DNA of 64,000 nucleotides from Pseudomonas allokribbensis (GTDB lineage: Bacteria; Pseudomonadota; Gammaproteobacteria; Pseudomonadales; Pseudomonadaceae). Under the pieces are notes generated by a model, which saw nothing but the letters and a program-made list of their open reading frames with translations, was not told where the DNA came from and did no database searches. The DNA is taken from positions 3,915,001 through 3,979,000 of the forward strand of contig NZ_CP062252.1 of NCBI RefSeq assembly GCF_014863605.1, given 5' to 3'. The translations under genes and the position numbers were made by a program. Of this stretch, positions 45,158 through 54,228 are shown in pieces; position 1 is the first letter of the stretch, and each line of letters opens with the position of its first letter.

Positions 45158-46780
45158 ATGTCAGAACACGTTCAGTCTCTGGACGCCGTGCGCAGCACGG
45201 ACGCCAGCCCCGATACCCGAAAGGTCATCTTCGCCTCGTCCCTGGGGACGGTGTTCGAGTGGTATGACTTCTTTCTCTACGGCGCCCTGGCGGCGGTGAT
45301 CAGCAAGCAGTTCTTTGCCGGGGTCAACGACACCACGGCATTCATCTTCGCGTTGATGGCGTTTGCCGCAGGCTTCATCGTGCGGCCGTTCGGGGCGCTG
45401 GTGTTCGGTCGGTTGGGGGACATGATCGGGCGCAAATACACCTTCCTTGCGACCATCATCCTGATGGGCGTAGCGACGTTCGCCGTGGGTCTGCTGCCAA
45501 CCTACGCCAGCATCGGCATCGCCGCGCCGATCATTCTCGTGGGGCTGCGCATGCTTCAGGGCCTGGCCCTCGGCGGCGAGTACGGCGGCGCCGCGACTTA
45601 CGTGGCAGAACACGCGCCCATCGGCAAACGCGGTTTCCACACCAGCTGGATTCAATCCACCGCGACCCTCGGTCTGCTGCTGTCGCTACTGGTGGTACTC
45701 GGTTGCCGTTACTTCACTGGCGATCAGTTCGAAGTCTGGGGCTGGCGCATTCCGTTCCTGCTGTCGATCGTACTGCTGGGGATTTCCACCTGGATTCGCC
45801 TGAGCCTGCACGAGTCGCCGGCCTATCTGAAGATGAAAGAGGAAGGCAAGGCCAGCAAGGCGCCGATCCGCGAATCCTTCGGTAAATGGGAAAACCTCAA
45901 AGTCGTGCTGATCGCCCTGTTCAGCATCAACGCCGGGCAAGCGGTGACCTTCTACGCCGCGCAGTTCTACGTGCTGTTCTTCCTCACCCAGTTCCTGAAA
46001 ATGGACCCGGCGGTGGCCAACAGTCTGCTGATCATCAGCGTGGTGATCGGCGCGCCGTTCTTCATCATTTTCGGCTGGCTGTCGGACAAGGTCGGGCGCA
46101 AACCGGTGCTGATGCTCGGTCTGCTGCTGGCCACGGCGCTGTACTTCCCGATCTTCAAATCCCTGGCCCACTACGCCAACCCGGCCATCGACCACGCCAG
46201 CCAACAGGCGCCGATCACCGTGGTGGCGGATCCGGCCACCTGCACCTTCCAGTTCGACCCGGTGGGCAAGGCCAAATTCGACAGCCCCTGCGACAAGGTC
46301 AAGACCTTCCTGGTCAAGCAAGGCCTGCCCTACTCCAGCGTCGCCGCCCCGGCGGGCAGCGCGGTGCAAGTGAGCGTCGGCGACGTCAAACTCGATGGCT
46401 TCGACGAGGCATCACTGCGCGGTGCGATCACCCTCGCCGGCTACCCGCAACAGGCTGACCTGCAACAGATCAACAAGCCGATGATCGTGGCCCTGATCGT
46501 AGCCCTGATCATCATCTCCGCCATGTGCTACGGCCCGCTCGCAGCACTGATGGTTGAACTGTTCCCGACCCGCATCCGCTACACCTCGATGTCCCTCCCG
46601 TACCACATCGGCAACGGCTGGTTCGGCGGTTTCCTGCCGACCGTGTCGTTTGCGCTGGTGGTGTACACCGGGGATATTTTCTATGGACTGTGGTACCCGG
46701 TGCTGATTACCGGGGTGAGCCTGGTGGTGGGAATGATTTGCTTGCGTGAGACGAAGAATATCGATCTGGACAAGAACTGA
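45158..46780 (+). CDS. MHS-family transporter (ProP-like) with cysteine-bearing insert
   Basis: A 540-aa major facilitator of the metabolite:H+ symporter branch, recognised by SSLGTVFEWYDFFLYG near residue 28, GRLGDMIGRKYTF near 90 and GLRMLQGLALGGEYGGAATY near 132. Compared with ProP-type proteins it has an extra ~115 residues between helices near residues 360-450. The insert contains CTFQFDPVGKAKFDSPC, suggesting a disulfide-closed periplasmic loop. The ATG at 45158 follows GAGGGA. It lies 80 bases after the GMC gene. Substrate is inferred to be that enzyme's alcohol. Confidence 0.9.
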   Translation: MSEHVQSLDAVRSTDASPDTRKVIFASSLGTVFEWYDFFLYGALAAVISKQFFAGVNDTTAFIFALMAFAAGFIVRPFGALVFGRLGDMIGRKYTFLATIILMGVATFAVGLLPTYASIGIAAPIILVGLRMLQGLALGGEYGGAATYVAEHAPIGKRGFHTSWIQSTATLGLLLSLLVVLGCRYFTGDQFEVWGWRIPFLLSIVLLGISTWIRLSLHESPAYLKMKEEGKASKAPIRESFGKWENLKVVLIALFSINAGQAVTFYAAQFYVLFFLTQFLKMDPAVANSLLIISVVIGAPFFIIFGWLSDKVGRKPVLMLGLLLATALYFPIFKSLAHYANPAIDHASQQAPITVVADPATCTFQFDPVGKAKFDSPCDKVKTFLVKQGLPYSSVAAPAGSAVQVSVGDVKLDGFDEASLRGAITLAGYPQQADLQQINKPMIVALIVALIIISAMCYGPLAALMVELFPTRIRYTSMSLPYHIGNGWFGGFLPTVSFALVVYTGDIFYGLWYPVLITGVSLVVGMICLRETKNIDLDKN

Positions 46781-46793
46781 TCCTTGATCAGTG

Positions 46794-46818
46794 TGGCGAG
46801 GGGTTCACACCCTCGCCA
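46794..46818. repeat. REP-like hairpin between convergent genes
   Basis: Inverted arms TGGCGAGGG/CCCTCGCCA with a seven-base loop, the same family as 22336-22360. It can also act as a terminator for the transporter operon. Confidence 0.6.
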
Positions 46819-46830
46819 CCGCACTGAATC

Positions 46831-47199
46831 TCAGACCTCCGCCTCCAGCAATTCAAACTTCACCTGATCGGGATAGAACGCAACGTAATCCTTGATCTGG
46901 CTGACCGAAATCTTCGGATGTTCGTACGTCCACACCGCGTTCGCCCCCTCATGCCCGGGCACTTGCAGACTGAAATAATTGGCGTCGCCCTTGTACGGGC
47001 AATAACTCGTGTGGTCGGTGCGAGCGAAGTATTTTTCGTCGATGTCTTCGCGGGGGATGTAGTAGACCGGCGGGTAGTTGGCCTCGAGCAGCACCAATGC
47101 TCGGGCGGAGGCGGCGACTTGTATGCCATGGAACTTCACCAGCAGGCAGCCTGGCTGCTCGGCGATGGTGATGACGGGACTGGGACCGGAGGTTTTCAT
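46831..47199 (-). CDS. DUF427 family protein
   Basis: A 122-aa cytosolic protein with the DUF427 pattern: ARALVLLEANYPPVYYIPREDI, then TSYCPYKGDANYFSLQV and VWTYEHP. The family forms a small beta barrel of unknown function. The ATG at 47199 is chosen because AGGAG precedes it. It is convergent with the MHS transporter gene. A strong terminator lies between it and the protease gene upstream. Confidence 0.88.
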   Translation of the reverse strand: MKTSGPSPVITIAEQPGCLLVKFHGIQVAASARALVLLEANYPPVYYIPREDIDEKYFARTDHTSYCPYKGDANYFSLQVPGHEGANAVWTYEHPKISVSQIKDYVAFYPDQVKFELLEAEV

Positions 47200-47295
47200 C
47201 GGTTTCTCCTGACTGCAGCGAAGGGAGCGTTTCAGGTATAACCCATGCCGCCGGATCTCGTCGGGTTCGCAGCCGAACGGTTTTCCGCCCATAAA

Positions 47296-47325
47296 AAAAC
47301 CGCAGCCGGCGAAGGCTGCGGTTTT
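47296..47325 (-). terminator. Rho-independent terminator of the protease gene
   Basis: A perfect 12-bp GC-rich stem with a six-base loop is followed by seven T on the minus strand. It ends 12 bases after the protease stop. Confidence 0.9.
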
Positions 47326-47336
47326 CCGGTTTCAGA

Positions 47337-48743
47337 TCAGGCGACGATATCGGTCGCCACGGCCTGCCCCACAACACCCACTGCGAAGTCCACCGAACCC
47401 TGGCCCGTCAGGTCGATCATCAGGCTGGTCTGGTTGGTCTGTTCGAAGTAAGTGAGGATCGCGTCACCCGCGTGCCCGGTAAAGCCGCTGACGAAGTTCA
47501 GAGTGGCCGCCCCCGTGGCAAAACCGGCGATGCCCGACAGGTCGATCTTGTCCAGGCCACTGGTGAAATCCATGATCCAGTCCGGCGCGGTCATGGTCGA
47601 ATCGCTGGCAGCGCCGAACACGAAGGTGTCTGCGCCTTCACCGCCCCACAGCGAATCACCACCGCCACCGCCGTAGATGATGTCGTTGCCGGCACCGCCA
47701 ATCAGGTCGTTGGCCGCCGCGTTGCCGATCAGCAGGTCATTGCCCGAGCCGCCCACCGCGTTTTCAACGGTCACGCCATACGCGATGGAGACGTTGCCCA
47801 CCAGGCCGCCGACGTCGGAGAACGAACCTTCGTTGAGGTTGATCTTCTGGTTCTGGCTGAAGCCGGAGAAGTCCAGGGTGTCGTTGCCGCCGCCGTCCCA
47901 CACCGAGAACACCACTTTGGAGGTGTCCGAAGTAGCGCTGTAGTAGTCGCGGTCGGCGTTGGAGTTGAAGCCGTACACGGTGTCGTCGGCACGGGTTTCC
48001 AGGTTGGCACCGTAGAGTTTCTGCACGGCGACGATGTCGTCCAGCAACGGTGCGGAGGCGTAGGCGCCGCTGCCGTCCTTGCTGAAGTTCTGGTCGGTGT
48101 TGGCTTCGCTCCAGTAGCTCATCAGGCTGTAGCCACGGGTGTCTTCGGCGTACTTGGCGTCGCCGTAGGTCGGGTTGCCATTGCCGGCGTTGTAGGCGCC
48201 CGGGTGCGACAGGCCGAGGGTGTGGCCGATTTCGTGGGTCAGGGTCTGGCGCCCGTAGTTGTTGGTGTCCGGGGTCTTGTTGACCTGGTACTTATCGTTG
48301 ATCAGATACCACGACTGGCCGTCGTAGCTGCTGCCCTGCGGCAGGTAGGCAAACGCCGCGCCGCCGGTGCTGACGTCGTAGTTGCCGAAGGTCATGTGAC
48401 CGTCGCCGCCCTTGCCCTCGGTGAAAGTGACTTTGGCCACGTCCGACCACGATTGCATCGACAGGATGGCCTGGTCTTTCTGCTGAGCGCTGAACTCGCT
48501 GAAGTTGCCGAGTTTCGGGTTGTAGTTCGACGGTTTGTCGGTCAGGAACGTGTAGGTCAGATCAATCTTGCCGTCAGCGTTCTTGTCTTGCCACGACATG
48601 CCCTTGCGCAGGATTTCGTCGGCGGCCTGGTCGGCGGTGAACGACGGCTTGCCGTTGACGGTCCCGGTGCCACGGTCATACAGGTGGCTGAAAGTGTCGA
48701 CCGCGGTGAAGGCGCTGGTGGCCTGAGAGGAAGGTTGAGACAT
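47337..48743 (-). CDS. aprA: Serralysin-type alkaline metalloprotease (AprA-like)
   Basis: A 468-aa secreted zinc protease. The catalytic [13 protein letters not shown] (residues about 171-183) and the distal Met-turn (YSLMSYWS) mark the serralysin family. Glycine-rich calcium repeats ([40 protein letters not shown]) form the C-terminal beta-roll and type I secretion signal near residues 355-400. No signal peptide, as expected for type I export. The inhibitor and ABC exporter genes that usually follow aprA are absent here. The symbol reflects family, not proven orthology. Confidence 0.9.
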   Translation of the reverse strand: MSQPSSQATSAFTAVDTFSHLYDRGTGTVNGKPSFTADQAADEILRKGMSWQDKNADGKIDLTYTFLTDKPSNYNPKLGNFSEFSAQQKDQAILSMQSWSDVAKVTFTEGKGGDGHMTFGNYDVSTGGAAFAYLPQGSSYDGQSWYLINDKYQVNKTPDTNNYGRQTLTHEIGHTLGLSHPGAYNAGNGNPTYGDAKYAEDTRGYSLMSYWSEANTDQNFSKDGSGAYASAPLLDDIVAVQKLYGANLETRADDTVYGFNSNADRDYYSATSDTSKVVFSVWDGGGNDTLDFSGFSQNQKINLNEGSFSDVGGLVGNVSIAYGVTVENAVGGSGNDLLIGNAAANDLIGGAGNDIIYGGGGGDSLWGGEGADTFVFGAASDSTMTAPDWIMDFTSGLDKIDLSGIAGFATGAATLNFVSGFTGHAGDAILTYFEQTNQTSLMIDLTGQGSVDFAVGVVGQAVATDIVA

Positions 48744-48790
48744 GGTGTACGTCCTTGTTTCTAAATGGTCAGTGTCAGACAGAAAAACGG

Positions 48791-48809
48791 CGATCTTCTG
48801 GCGAGATCG
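48791..48809 (-). terminator. Weak hairpin with T-run after the micro-ORF
   Basis: A six-bp stem with seven-base loop is followed, two bases on, by five T on the minus strand (48783-48787). It lies five bases past the 33-aa frame stop and upstream of the protease start. It would isolate that frame as its own transcript. Confidence 0.45.
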
Positions 48810-48814
48810 TCCTG

Positions 48815-48916
48815 TCACTCGCCCTGTTGAGGCAGATTGAACCTGCCACAGCCGCCAAGGGGGGCGCTAATCAATTTCTCGATAGCGTCCCCGATTGCCC
48901 CGGCGACGGCTGTCAT
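48815..48916 (-). CDS. Candidate 33-aa SOS-controlled micro-protein
   Basis: ATG 48916 is preceded by AAAAGGA nine bases upstream, and the palindrome with a LexA-like core lies just before that site. The peptide is an amphipathic helix-like stretch ([18 protein letters not shown]) followed by a polar tail, with one Cys. It is followed at once by a hairpin and T-run. The compact promoter-frame-terminator arrangement is the main support. No match to a characterised SOS peptide is claimed. Confidence 0.45.
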   Translation of the reverse strand: MTAVAGAIGDAIEKLISAPLGGCGRFNLPQQGE

Positions 48917-48927
48917 GACCGGCAATC

Positions 48928-48957
48928 CTTTTATCTGTATATCCATACAGATAAAAG
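48928..48957. promoter_or_regulatory. 30-bp perfect palindrome with LexA-type core
   Basis: Two perfect 13-base arms flank a four-base spacer. The middle 16 bases, 48935-48950, read CTGTATATCCATACAG and fit the gammaproteobacterial LexA pattern CTG-N10-CAG. It lies between topB on the plus strand and a 33-aa frame on the minus strand. LexA binding is inferred; another dimeric repressor could also fit. Confidence 0.65.
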
Positions 48958-49022
48958 TTGCCCCTTCGCCCGAGTCAGGCCATTCTGTGCGCCTCTTCGG
49001 GCAATGATCGACGACGGTGGTT

Positions 49023-50966
49023 ATGCGGTTGTACCTCTGTGAAAAACCTTCCCAGGCCAAGGATATTGCGGCCGTGCTGGGCGCCAGGCGCCGAGGCGAT
49101 GGCTGCTGGCTGGGAACGGACGTCACGGTGACCTGGTGCATCGGCCACTTGCTGGAAACTGCCCCGCCGGATGCCTACGACGCACGCTACAAGCGCTGGG
49201 TGCTGGCGGACCTGCCGATCATCCCGGACAAGTGGAAAATGACCGTCAAGCCGCGCACTGCCAGCCAGTACAAGGCAGTCAAACGCCTGCTCGGCGAGGC
49301 CAGCGAACTGATCATCGCCACCGACGCCGACCGCGAAGGCGAGATGATCGCCCGGGAACTGGTGGAACATTGCCGCTATCGCGGGCCGATCCGCCGCTTG
49401 TGGCTGTCGGCGCTGGACGAAGCATCGATCCGCAAGGCTTTGGCGGCTCTGAAGCCGGGCGCTGAAACCTTCAGCCTCTATCACTCGGCATTGGGGCGCT
49501 CACGAGCAGACTGGCTGATCGGGATGAACATGAGTCGCCTGTTCACCCTGCTTGGCCGGCAATCCGGCTATCAAGGCGTGTTGCCGGTGGGCCGGGTGCA
49601 GACGCCGACCCTGCGGCTGGTGGTGGATCGCGACCGCAGCATCGCTGACTTCGTGCCGGTGGCGTACTGGGCCATCGATGTGCAACTGCTGCAGGACGGC
49701 ACGGCGTTCACGGCGCAATGGCGTGCGCCAAACGATGCCTGTGACGATCAGGATCGCTGCCTCAATCAGGCTCTCGCCCAGCAAGCGGCCGCCGCAATCA
49801 GCAGCGCCGCCAGCGCCCGGGTGATCAAGCTGCGCACCGAGCGCATGCGCGAAGTGGCGCCTCTGCCCTTCGATCTCGGCACCTTGCAGGAAGTCTGCTC
49901 GAAGAAGCTCGGCCTCGGCGCCCAGGAAACCCTCGACATCGCCCAGGCCCTCTACGAAACCTACAAAGTCATCACCTACCCGCGCAGCGATTGCGGCTAC
50001 CTGCCCGTGAGCCAGCACAGCGAGGCGCCGGGGATTCTCGCGGCGCTGCGCCAAGCCGACCCGAGCCTCGACGCCTTGCGCGAACATCTGGAGCCACAGC
50101 GCCGCTCTCGCGCCTGGAACGACGCCAAGGTCAGCGCCCACCACGGCATCATTCCCACCGCCGCCGCGAAGAATCTCGAACGCCTGACCGGCAAGCACCG
50201 CGCGGTCTACACGCTGATTCGTGCGCGGTATCTGGCGCAGTTCCTGCCCAATCATGAATACGACCGCACTCAGGCCGATTTCGATTGCGCCGGTGAAGCC
50301 TTGCGTGCCGTCGGCAAGCAGATCATCGAGCCGGGATGGAAACGCGCACTACCGGAAGCACTGGCCCCGGCCAAGGGTCGTGAAGCCCCTGCCCCGCAAA
50401 CCCTGCCGACGCTGACCCAGGGCGCCGAGTGCGCTATCGCTGACGTGAAGCTCAAAGACTTGTGGACGCAGCCACCCAAGCCCTACACCGAAGGCGATCT
50501 GATCAAGGCGATGAAAAACGTCGCCAAACTGGTAGAAGACCCGCTGCTCAAGCAAAAACTCAAGGACACCACCGGCATCGGCACCGAAGCCACCCGCGCT
50601 TCGATCATTCAAGGCCTGCTGGATCGTGGTTATCTGGTGAAAAACGGCAAGGCCCTCGCCGCCACGCCCGCCGCGTTCAGCCTGATCGACGCGGTGCCGC
50701 GAGCGATTGCCGACCCCGGCACCACGGCGATCTGGGAACAGGCGCTGGACATGGTGCAGAGCGGCGAGATGAGTCTGGAAGAGTTCGTCACCAAACAGGC
50801 CGCGTGGATGAGCAAGCAAGTGACCCGTTGTGCCGGCCTGAGCCTGACCATCAGCGGCCCGCCCCCTGCCGGCAAAGCCGCTGCACCGTGGAAGAACAAG
50901 CGCAAGACCACTCGGCGCAAAACCACCGGCACCAGCAAACGTACGACGAAACCGGCAGCCAAATAG
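49023..50966 (+). CDS. topB: DNA topoisomerase III
   Basis: A 647-aa type IA topoisomerase that decatenates DNA and acts in recombination. The N-terminal TOPRIM fold is visible in the LYLCEKPSQAKDIAAVLG start and ATDADREGEMIARELVEH (DxDxE) near residues 101-118. The active-site tyrosine lies in the VITYPRSDCGYLP region near residue 320. The C-terminal tail is basic and low-complexity (KTTRRKTTGTSKR), replacing zinc fingers. ATG 49023 is used; a GTG two codons earlier is possible. A LexA-like palindrome lies about 75 bases upstream. Confidence 0.93.
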   Translation: MRLYLCEKPSQAKDIAAVLGARRRGDGCWLGTDVTVTWCIGHLLETAPPDAYDARYKRWVLADLPIIPDKWKMTVKPRTASQYKAVKRLLGEASELIIATDADREGEMIARELVEHCRYRGPIRRLWLSALDEASIRKALAALKPGAETFSLYHSALGRSRADWLIGMNMSRLFTLLGRQSGYQGVLPVGRVQTPTLRLVVDRDRSIADFVPVAYWAIDVQLLQDGTAFTAQWRAPNDACDDQDRCLNQALAQQAAAAISSAASARVIKLRTERMREVAPLPFDLGTLQEVCSKKLGLGAQETLDIAQALYETYKVITYPRSDCGYLPVSQHSEAPGILAALRQADPSLDALREHLEPQRRSRAWNDAKVSAHHGIIPTAAAKNLERLTGKHRAVYTLIRARYLAQFLPNHEYDRTQADFDCAGEALRAVGKQIIEPGWKRALPEALAPAKGREAPAPQTLPTLTQGAECAIADVKLKDLWTQPPKPYTEGDLIKAMKNVAKLVEDPLLKQKLKDTTGIGTEATRASIIQGLLDRGYLVKNGKALAATPAAFSLIDAVPRAIADPGTTAIWEQALDMVQSGEMSLEEFVTKQAAWMSKQVTRCAGLSLTISGPPPAGKAAAPWKNKRKTTRRKTTGTSKRTTKPAAK

Positions 50967-51013
50967 CCCGCTGCGCGCTACTGTTTCTGCTGTGATTGTC
51001 AGGAGCCAGCGAC

Positions 51014-51517
51014 ATGTCTGTCATCGAACTGCGCGTCGCCCGGCGCGACGAACTGGACACCCTCGAAAACCTGATGCAGTTCTACACCTACGACTTCAGC
51101 GAATGGCTGCCGCTGAAGCTGGGCGGGCATGGTTTCTTCCCGATCCAGTTGAAGGACGATTACTGGCGCCAACCGGCAACCCGGCCATTCCTGATTCACG
51201 TCGACGGCGAACTGGCGGGGTTCGTGACCGTCGATGACCACCTTCTCATCGAAGGCGCCGATTACAACATCGGCTATTTCTTCGTCAGCCGGCGCTGGCG
51301 TGGCCAAGGCGTCGCGCAGTTTGTCGCCTCTGCCCTCTTGAGCCATCTGCCTGGTCAATGGCAGATTTTCCATGTCGACGCCAACCTGCCTGCGCAGCGG
51401 TTCTGGGCCAGGGTCATCCCTGAGGTGAGCGGCGGCGACTTCACTCGCCAGCAGAAAACCGTAGACGGTTATCCCTGCACGTTCTACTGCCTGCGCAGCC
51501 CTTCCCACGCTGCCTGA
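51014..51517 (+). CDS. GNAT family N-acetyltransferase
   Basis: A 167-aa acetyltransferase. Motif A appears as YNIGYFFVSRRWRGQGVAQFVASALL near residues 80-105 (RxxGxG/A). The N-terminal RVARRDELDTLENLMQFYTYDFSEW segment is typical of a subgroup annotated only as GNAT. The ATG at 51014 follows AGGAG. It stands 47 bases after topB on the same strand and may be read through from it. Acceptor unknown. Confidence 0.88.
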   Translation: MSVIELRVARRDELDTLENLMQFYTYDFSEWLPLKLGGHGFFPIQLKDDYWRQPATRPFLIHVDGELAGFVTVDDHLLIEGADYNIGYFFVSRRWRGQGVAQFVASALLSHLPGQWQIFHVDANLPAQRFWARVIPEVSGGDFTRQQKTVDGYPCTFYCLRSPSHAA

Positions 51518-51562
51518 ACGGCCCTTTTCTCATTCCATAATGACTTTGTCCGACAATATGTA

Positions 51563-51853
51563 GTGACTAAAAATAATCACTACAAAACCGTTGACGGCGT
51601 CGTTTTGCTTTTGCATGATGCAGACGTCTCCCCGATCGGGAGCACTGGCAACACGCTTGAGCAAGCTCGTCTGACCGCCGAGCTGTTTTTTCCGGATACA
51701 CGCTGCCCACAAGGCAGATTGAAGAAGCTGACCTGGCCTGAACGTCCAGTACAAGGACGAGAAGCGCTGGCGAAAATTCTCAAGACGCTTGTGGTCGACC
51801 CTGAAAACGTCGTCAAGGAGCCTCCCGGTTTTCGCTGCTTCTCCTCGTTGTGA
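51563..51853 (+). CDS. Uncertain 96-aa ORF
   Basis: A GTG-started frame lacking a clear ribosome-binding site, in a less GC-rich 511-bp gap. A 7-bp inverted repeat (GTAGTGA at 51560 and TCACTAC at 51577) overlaps its start. The predicted protein has a charged, plausible composition (RPVQGREALAKILKTLVVDPENVV) but matches nothing I know. An antisense frame of 142 codons spans the same bases. It may be non-coding. Confidence 0.3.
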   Translation: MTKNNHYKTVDGVVLLLHDADVSPIGSTGNTLEQARLTAELFFPDTRCPQGRLKKLTWPERPVQGREALAKILKTLVVDPENVVKEPPGFRCFSSL

Positions 51854-52028
51854 CGCTATTGCGTAGCAGTTATTCAACACGACTACATGCAACAGATGCA
51901 TGACCCCGTACTTCACACGGGCGACCGCTGACGTCCTGGTTTCGGTGCCAGGGATCAACTAACCGATGGGCTACCTGTATTAGCGAATCAACTTTGAAAG
52001 ATCACCAGACTGGTCAAGGGGCAAAATC

Positions 52029-52358
52029 ATGAATCTGAACAATCAACCAACTATCGAAGAACTGGCTCGTATGTTCGCTGCGCAAAAAGACAGCCACGAC
52101 AGCCATATTCTGTGGATCAGCAAGTCGGGTCAGGTGCATATCGACTGCCTGTCGCCCCATGCTGGTGAAGACGAGTTCGACCGGAACAACCAGAACCTGC
52201 TGGCCCGCCTGAAGATGTACCGCCGCGGCCACGGCTATGTCGGCAAGAAAGCCGCGGCCGACAAGGACTTCATCGGTAATGTTCTGCAAACGCTGAAACA
52301 GGCGTGGGACTCGATGCAGAACAACAACGAAGTTCGGGTGATTGATCGGTTCTACTGA
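52029..52358 (+). CDS. Small conserved-looking hypothetical protein
   Basis: A 109-aa cytosolic protein starting at ATG 52029 with an AAGGGG site. It is hydrophilic and helical, with HILWISKSGQVHIDCLSPHAGEDEF in the middle and a basic stretch (LKMYRRGHGYVGKKAAADKDF). A strong terminator follows the stop, so it is a single-gene transcript. Family not recognised. Confidence 0.7.
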   Translation: MNLNNQPTIEELARMFAAQKDSHDSHILWISKSGQVHIDCLSPHAGEDEFDRNNQNLLARLKMYRRGHGYVGKKAAADKDFIGNVLQTLKQAWDSMQNNNEVRVIDRFY

Positions 52359-52376
52359 GTTCTAACTTCAATAAAC

Positions 52377-52412
52377 AAAAGGGCCTGCTTCCGATAAGGA
52401 GCAGGCCCTTTT
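52377..52412. terminator. Strong terminator, T6 tail
   Basis: A perfect 13-bp stem with a ten-base loop is followed by a T-run on the plus strand, and it also serves the convergent LysR gene. Confidence 0.9.
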
Positions 52413-52432
52413 TTATTGATCACCCGCAATGT

Positions 52433-53311
52433 TCATGAACGGTTTTCCAACACCATCTCCATGAACGCCACCGCCGCCGCACTGTGATAATTGTTCTTGC
52501 GCCGCAACAACGCCGCCCCTCGTTGCGGTGCCTCACTTTCGACCCGCAACCGGCGCAACGCCCGATCCTCCGTCGCAATCGCCTCCGGCAACATGGTCGC
52601 AATCGGCGCATGCCGGATCACTTCCAGCAACGTACTCACCGAGTTCACCTCGATCTGCACCTTGGGCGTGATGCCGTGCTGACGGAAATACTCGTCAATC
52701 GACAGCCGCGTGATGAAGTCCGGCGCCAACAGAGCGAAATCCAGTTGCGCAATATCATCCGACGTCAGCACTGCAGCACTGTCATACAACGGATGTTCAC
52801 GCCCGACCATCACGCCCAGCGTCTCGACAAACGCCGGAATGCATTCAATGTCCGGGCTGCGCACCGGGGTGAAGGCAATCGCGATATCCAGCGAGTCATC
52901 CGCCAGCCCGGCCTCGATGTCATCCATCGACAACTCGAAAATCTCCAGGTGAATCCCCGGATACCGCGCCACGTAATCGCGCACCAACGGCCCCACCAGA
53001 TACGCCATGAAGGTCGGGGTCATGGCCAAACGCAGCGAGCCTCGGGACAGATCCTTCACGTCATGCAACGCGCGCTTGCCCGCCTCCAGCTCCACCAGCA
53101 CCCGTCGTGCGCATTCGATGTAGGCCTGGCCGGCATCAGTGGGTTTGACCGAACGCGAGGTGCGGTCGAACAGATCCACACCGAGGCTTTCCTCCAACTG
53201 GCGGATCTGTTGCGACAGGGTTGGCTGCGACACGTGCAGCGCCTCGGCTGCCCGGGTGAAGCCGCCGTGATCGGCCACGGCCAGCAGGTAACGCAAATGT
53301 CGCAGCAGCAT
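52433..53311 (-). CDS. cynR: LysR regulator CynR of the cyanate operon
   Basis: A 292-aa LysR protein, with the winged helix in residues 1-60 (HLRYLLAVADHGGFTRAAEALHVSQPTLSQQIRQLE), divergent from cynS. CynR activates cyanate detoxification genes in response to cyanate in E. coli, and the pairing supports the same here. ATG 53311 is preferred since GGAGAG lies just before it; an ATG four codons upstream is an alternative. The 120-bp gap to cynS should contain the shared operator. Confidence 0.87.
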   Translation of the reverse strand: MLLRHLRYLLAVADHGGFTRAAEALHVSQPTLSQQIRQLEESLGVDLFDRTSRSVKPTDAGQAYIECARRVLVELEAGKRALHDVKDLSRGSLRLAMTPTFMAYLVGPLVRDYVARYPGIHLEIFELSMDDIEAGLADDSLDIAIAFTPVRSPDIECIPAFVETLGVMVGREHPLYDSAAVLTSDDIAQLDFALLAPDFITRLSIDEYFRQHGITPKVQIEVNSVSTLLEVIRHAPIATMLPEAIATEDRALRRLRVESEAPQRGAALLRRKNNYHSAAAVAFMEMVLENRS

Positions 53312-53431
53312 GGGGCTCTCCATCTATAGGCAGTACTTATGCTTTGCATTGTATATCGGTCTTGGACGCTATTGATCAATCGGCAGAAGATGAACCCCAC
53401 ACAGCAAGCCAACCCCGAAAGGAGAAACACC

Positions 53432-53896
53432 ATGCAATCTCAAGCCTACAACGACAGCCGCATCGCCCTGACCACTCGCGCCCTGGATGCCAAGGCACAG
53501 AAAAACCTGTCGTGGCAGGACCTGGCCGACGGCACCGGCCTGAGCCTGGCCTACGTCACCGCCGCCCTCCTCGGCCAACACCCGCTGCCAAAAGCCGCCG
53601 CTGAAGTGGTCGGTGACAAGCTTGAACTGAGCGTCGAAGACGTCGCCGCCCTGCAAATCATCCCGCTGCGCGGCAGCCTCGATGGTGTGCCGACCGACCC
53701 GACCATCTACCGCTTCCACGAAATGATCCAGATCTACGGCACCACCCTGAAGGCACTGGTTCACGAACAATTCGGCGACGGCATCATCAGCGCGATCAAC
53801 TTCAAGCTCGACATCAAGAAAGTCGAAGACCCTGAAGGCGGCTCCCGCGCCGTGGTCACCCTCGACGGCAAGTTCCTCCCGCTGCGTCCGTTCTGA
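53432..53896 (+). CDS. cynS: Cyanate hydratase (cyanase)
   Basis: A 154-aa enzyme that converts cyanate plus bicarbonate to ammonia and CO2. N-terminal helix-turn-helix-like fold ([27 protein letters not shown]) and the catalytic Arg/Glu/Ser region near residues 95-125 ([35 protein letters not shown]) are intact. Length fits the family (156 aa). AAAGGAG precedes ATG 53432. It is divergent from cynR and followed by a DUF2790 gene and a carbonic anhydrase gene. Confidence 0.96.
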   Translation: MQSQAYNDSRIALTTRALDAKAQKNLSWQDLADGTGLSLAYVTAALLGQHPLPKAAAEVVGDKLELSVEDVAALQIIPLRGSLDGVPTDPTIYRFHEMIQIYGTTLKALVHEQFGDGIISAINFKLDIKKVEDPEGGSRAVVTLDGKFLPLRPF

Positions 53897-53980
53897 TCCA
53901 TCCCGAGCCCGCACCCCGCGTGCGGGCCCGCCCAAACCTGAATTGCCAAGTCGTCACCACATCCGTCTGGAGGCTGCCCC

Positions 53981-54217
53981 ATGCAAAAAATTCTGTTGTC
54001 CCTGGCCCTGCTCGCCGGCCTTTGCGCTCAAGCCCAGGCCAGTGAAGAAGCTGTCGCCTACCGCTACGGCATGCAACTGGACATCGCGCAGGTCGTGAGC
54101 ATCACCCCGGTCGCCGACGTCTGCGGCGTAGTGCCGGTCGAGATGACCTACCTCGACAGTCACGGCGCAAAACACATTCTTCAATACAGCGAGTTCGGCA
54201 CTGGCTGCTCCAACTGA
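53981..54217 (+). CDS. DUF2790 secreted protein
   Basis: A 78-aa protein with a signal peptide of about 20 residues ending AQA and a compact mature domain with two Cys: [32 protein letters not shown], matching DUF2790. The family is Pseudomonas-restricted and linked to metal or stress genes. Here it lies between cynS and the carbonic anhydrase gene, separated by 84 and 11 bases, so it is probably co-transcribed with them. A paralogue is encoded at 62021. Confidence 0.85.
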   Translation: MQKILLSLALLAGLCAQAQASEEAVAYRYGMQLDIAQVVSITPVADVCGVVPVEMTYLDSHGAKHILQYSEFGTGCSN

Positions 54218-54228
54218 GAGGACACACC

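Noticed and set aside
47472..48764. 430-codon open frame antisense to the serralysin
   Set aside because: Val-rich shadow; the protease zinc motif and calcium repeats are decisive.
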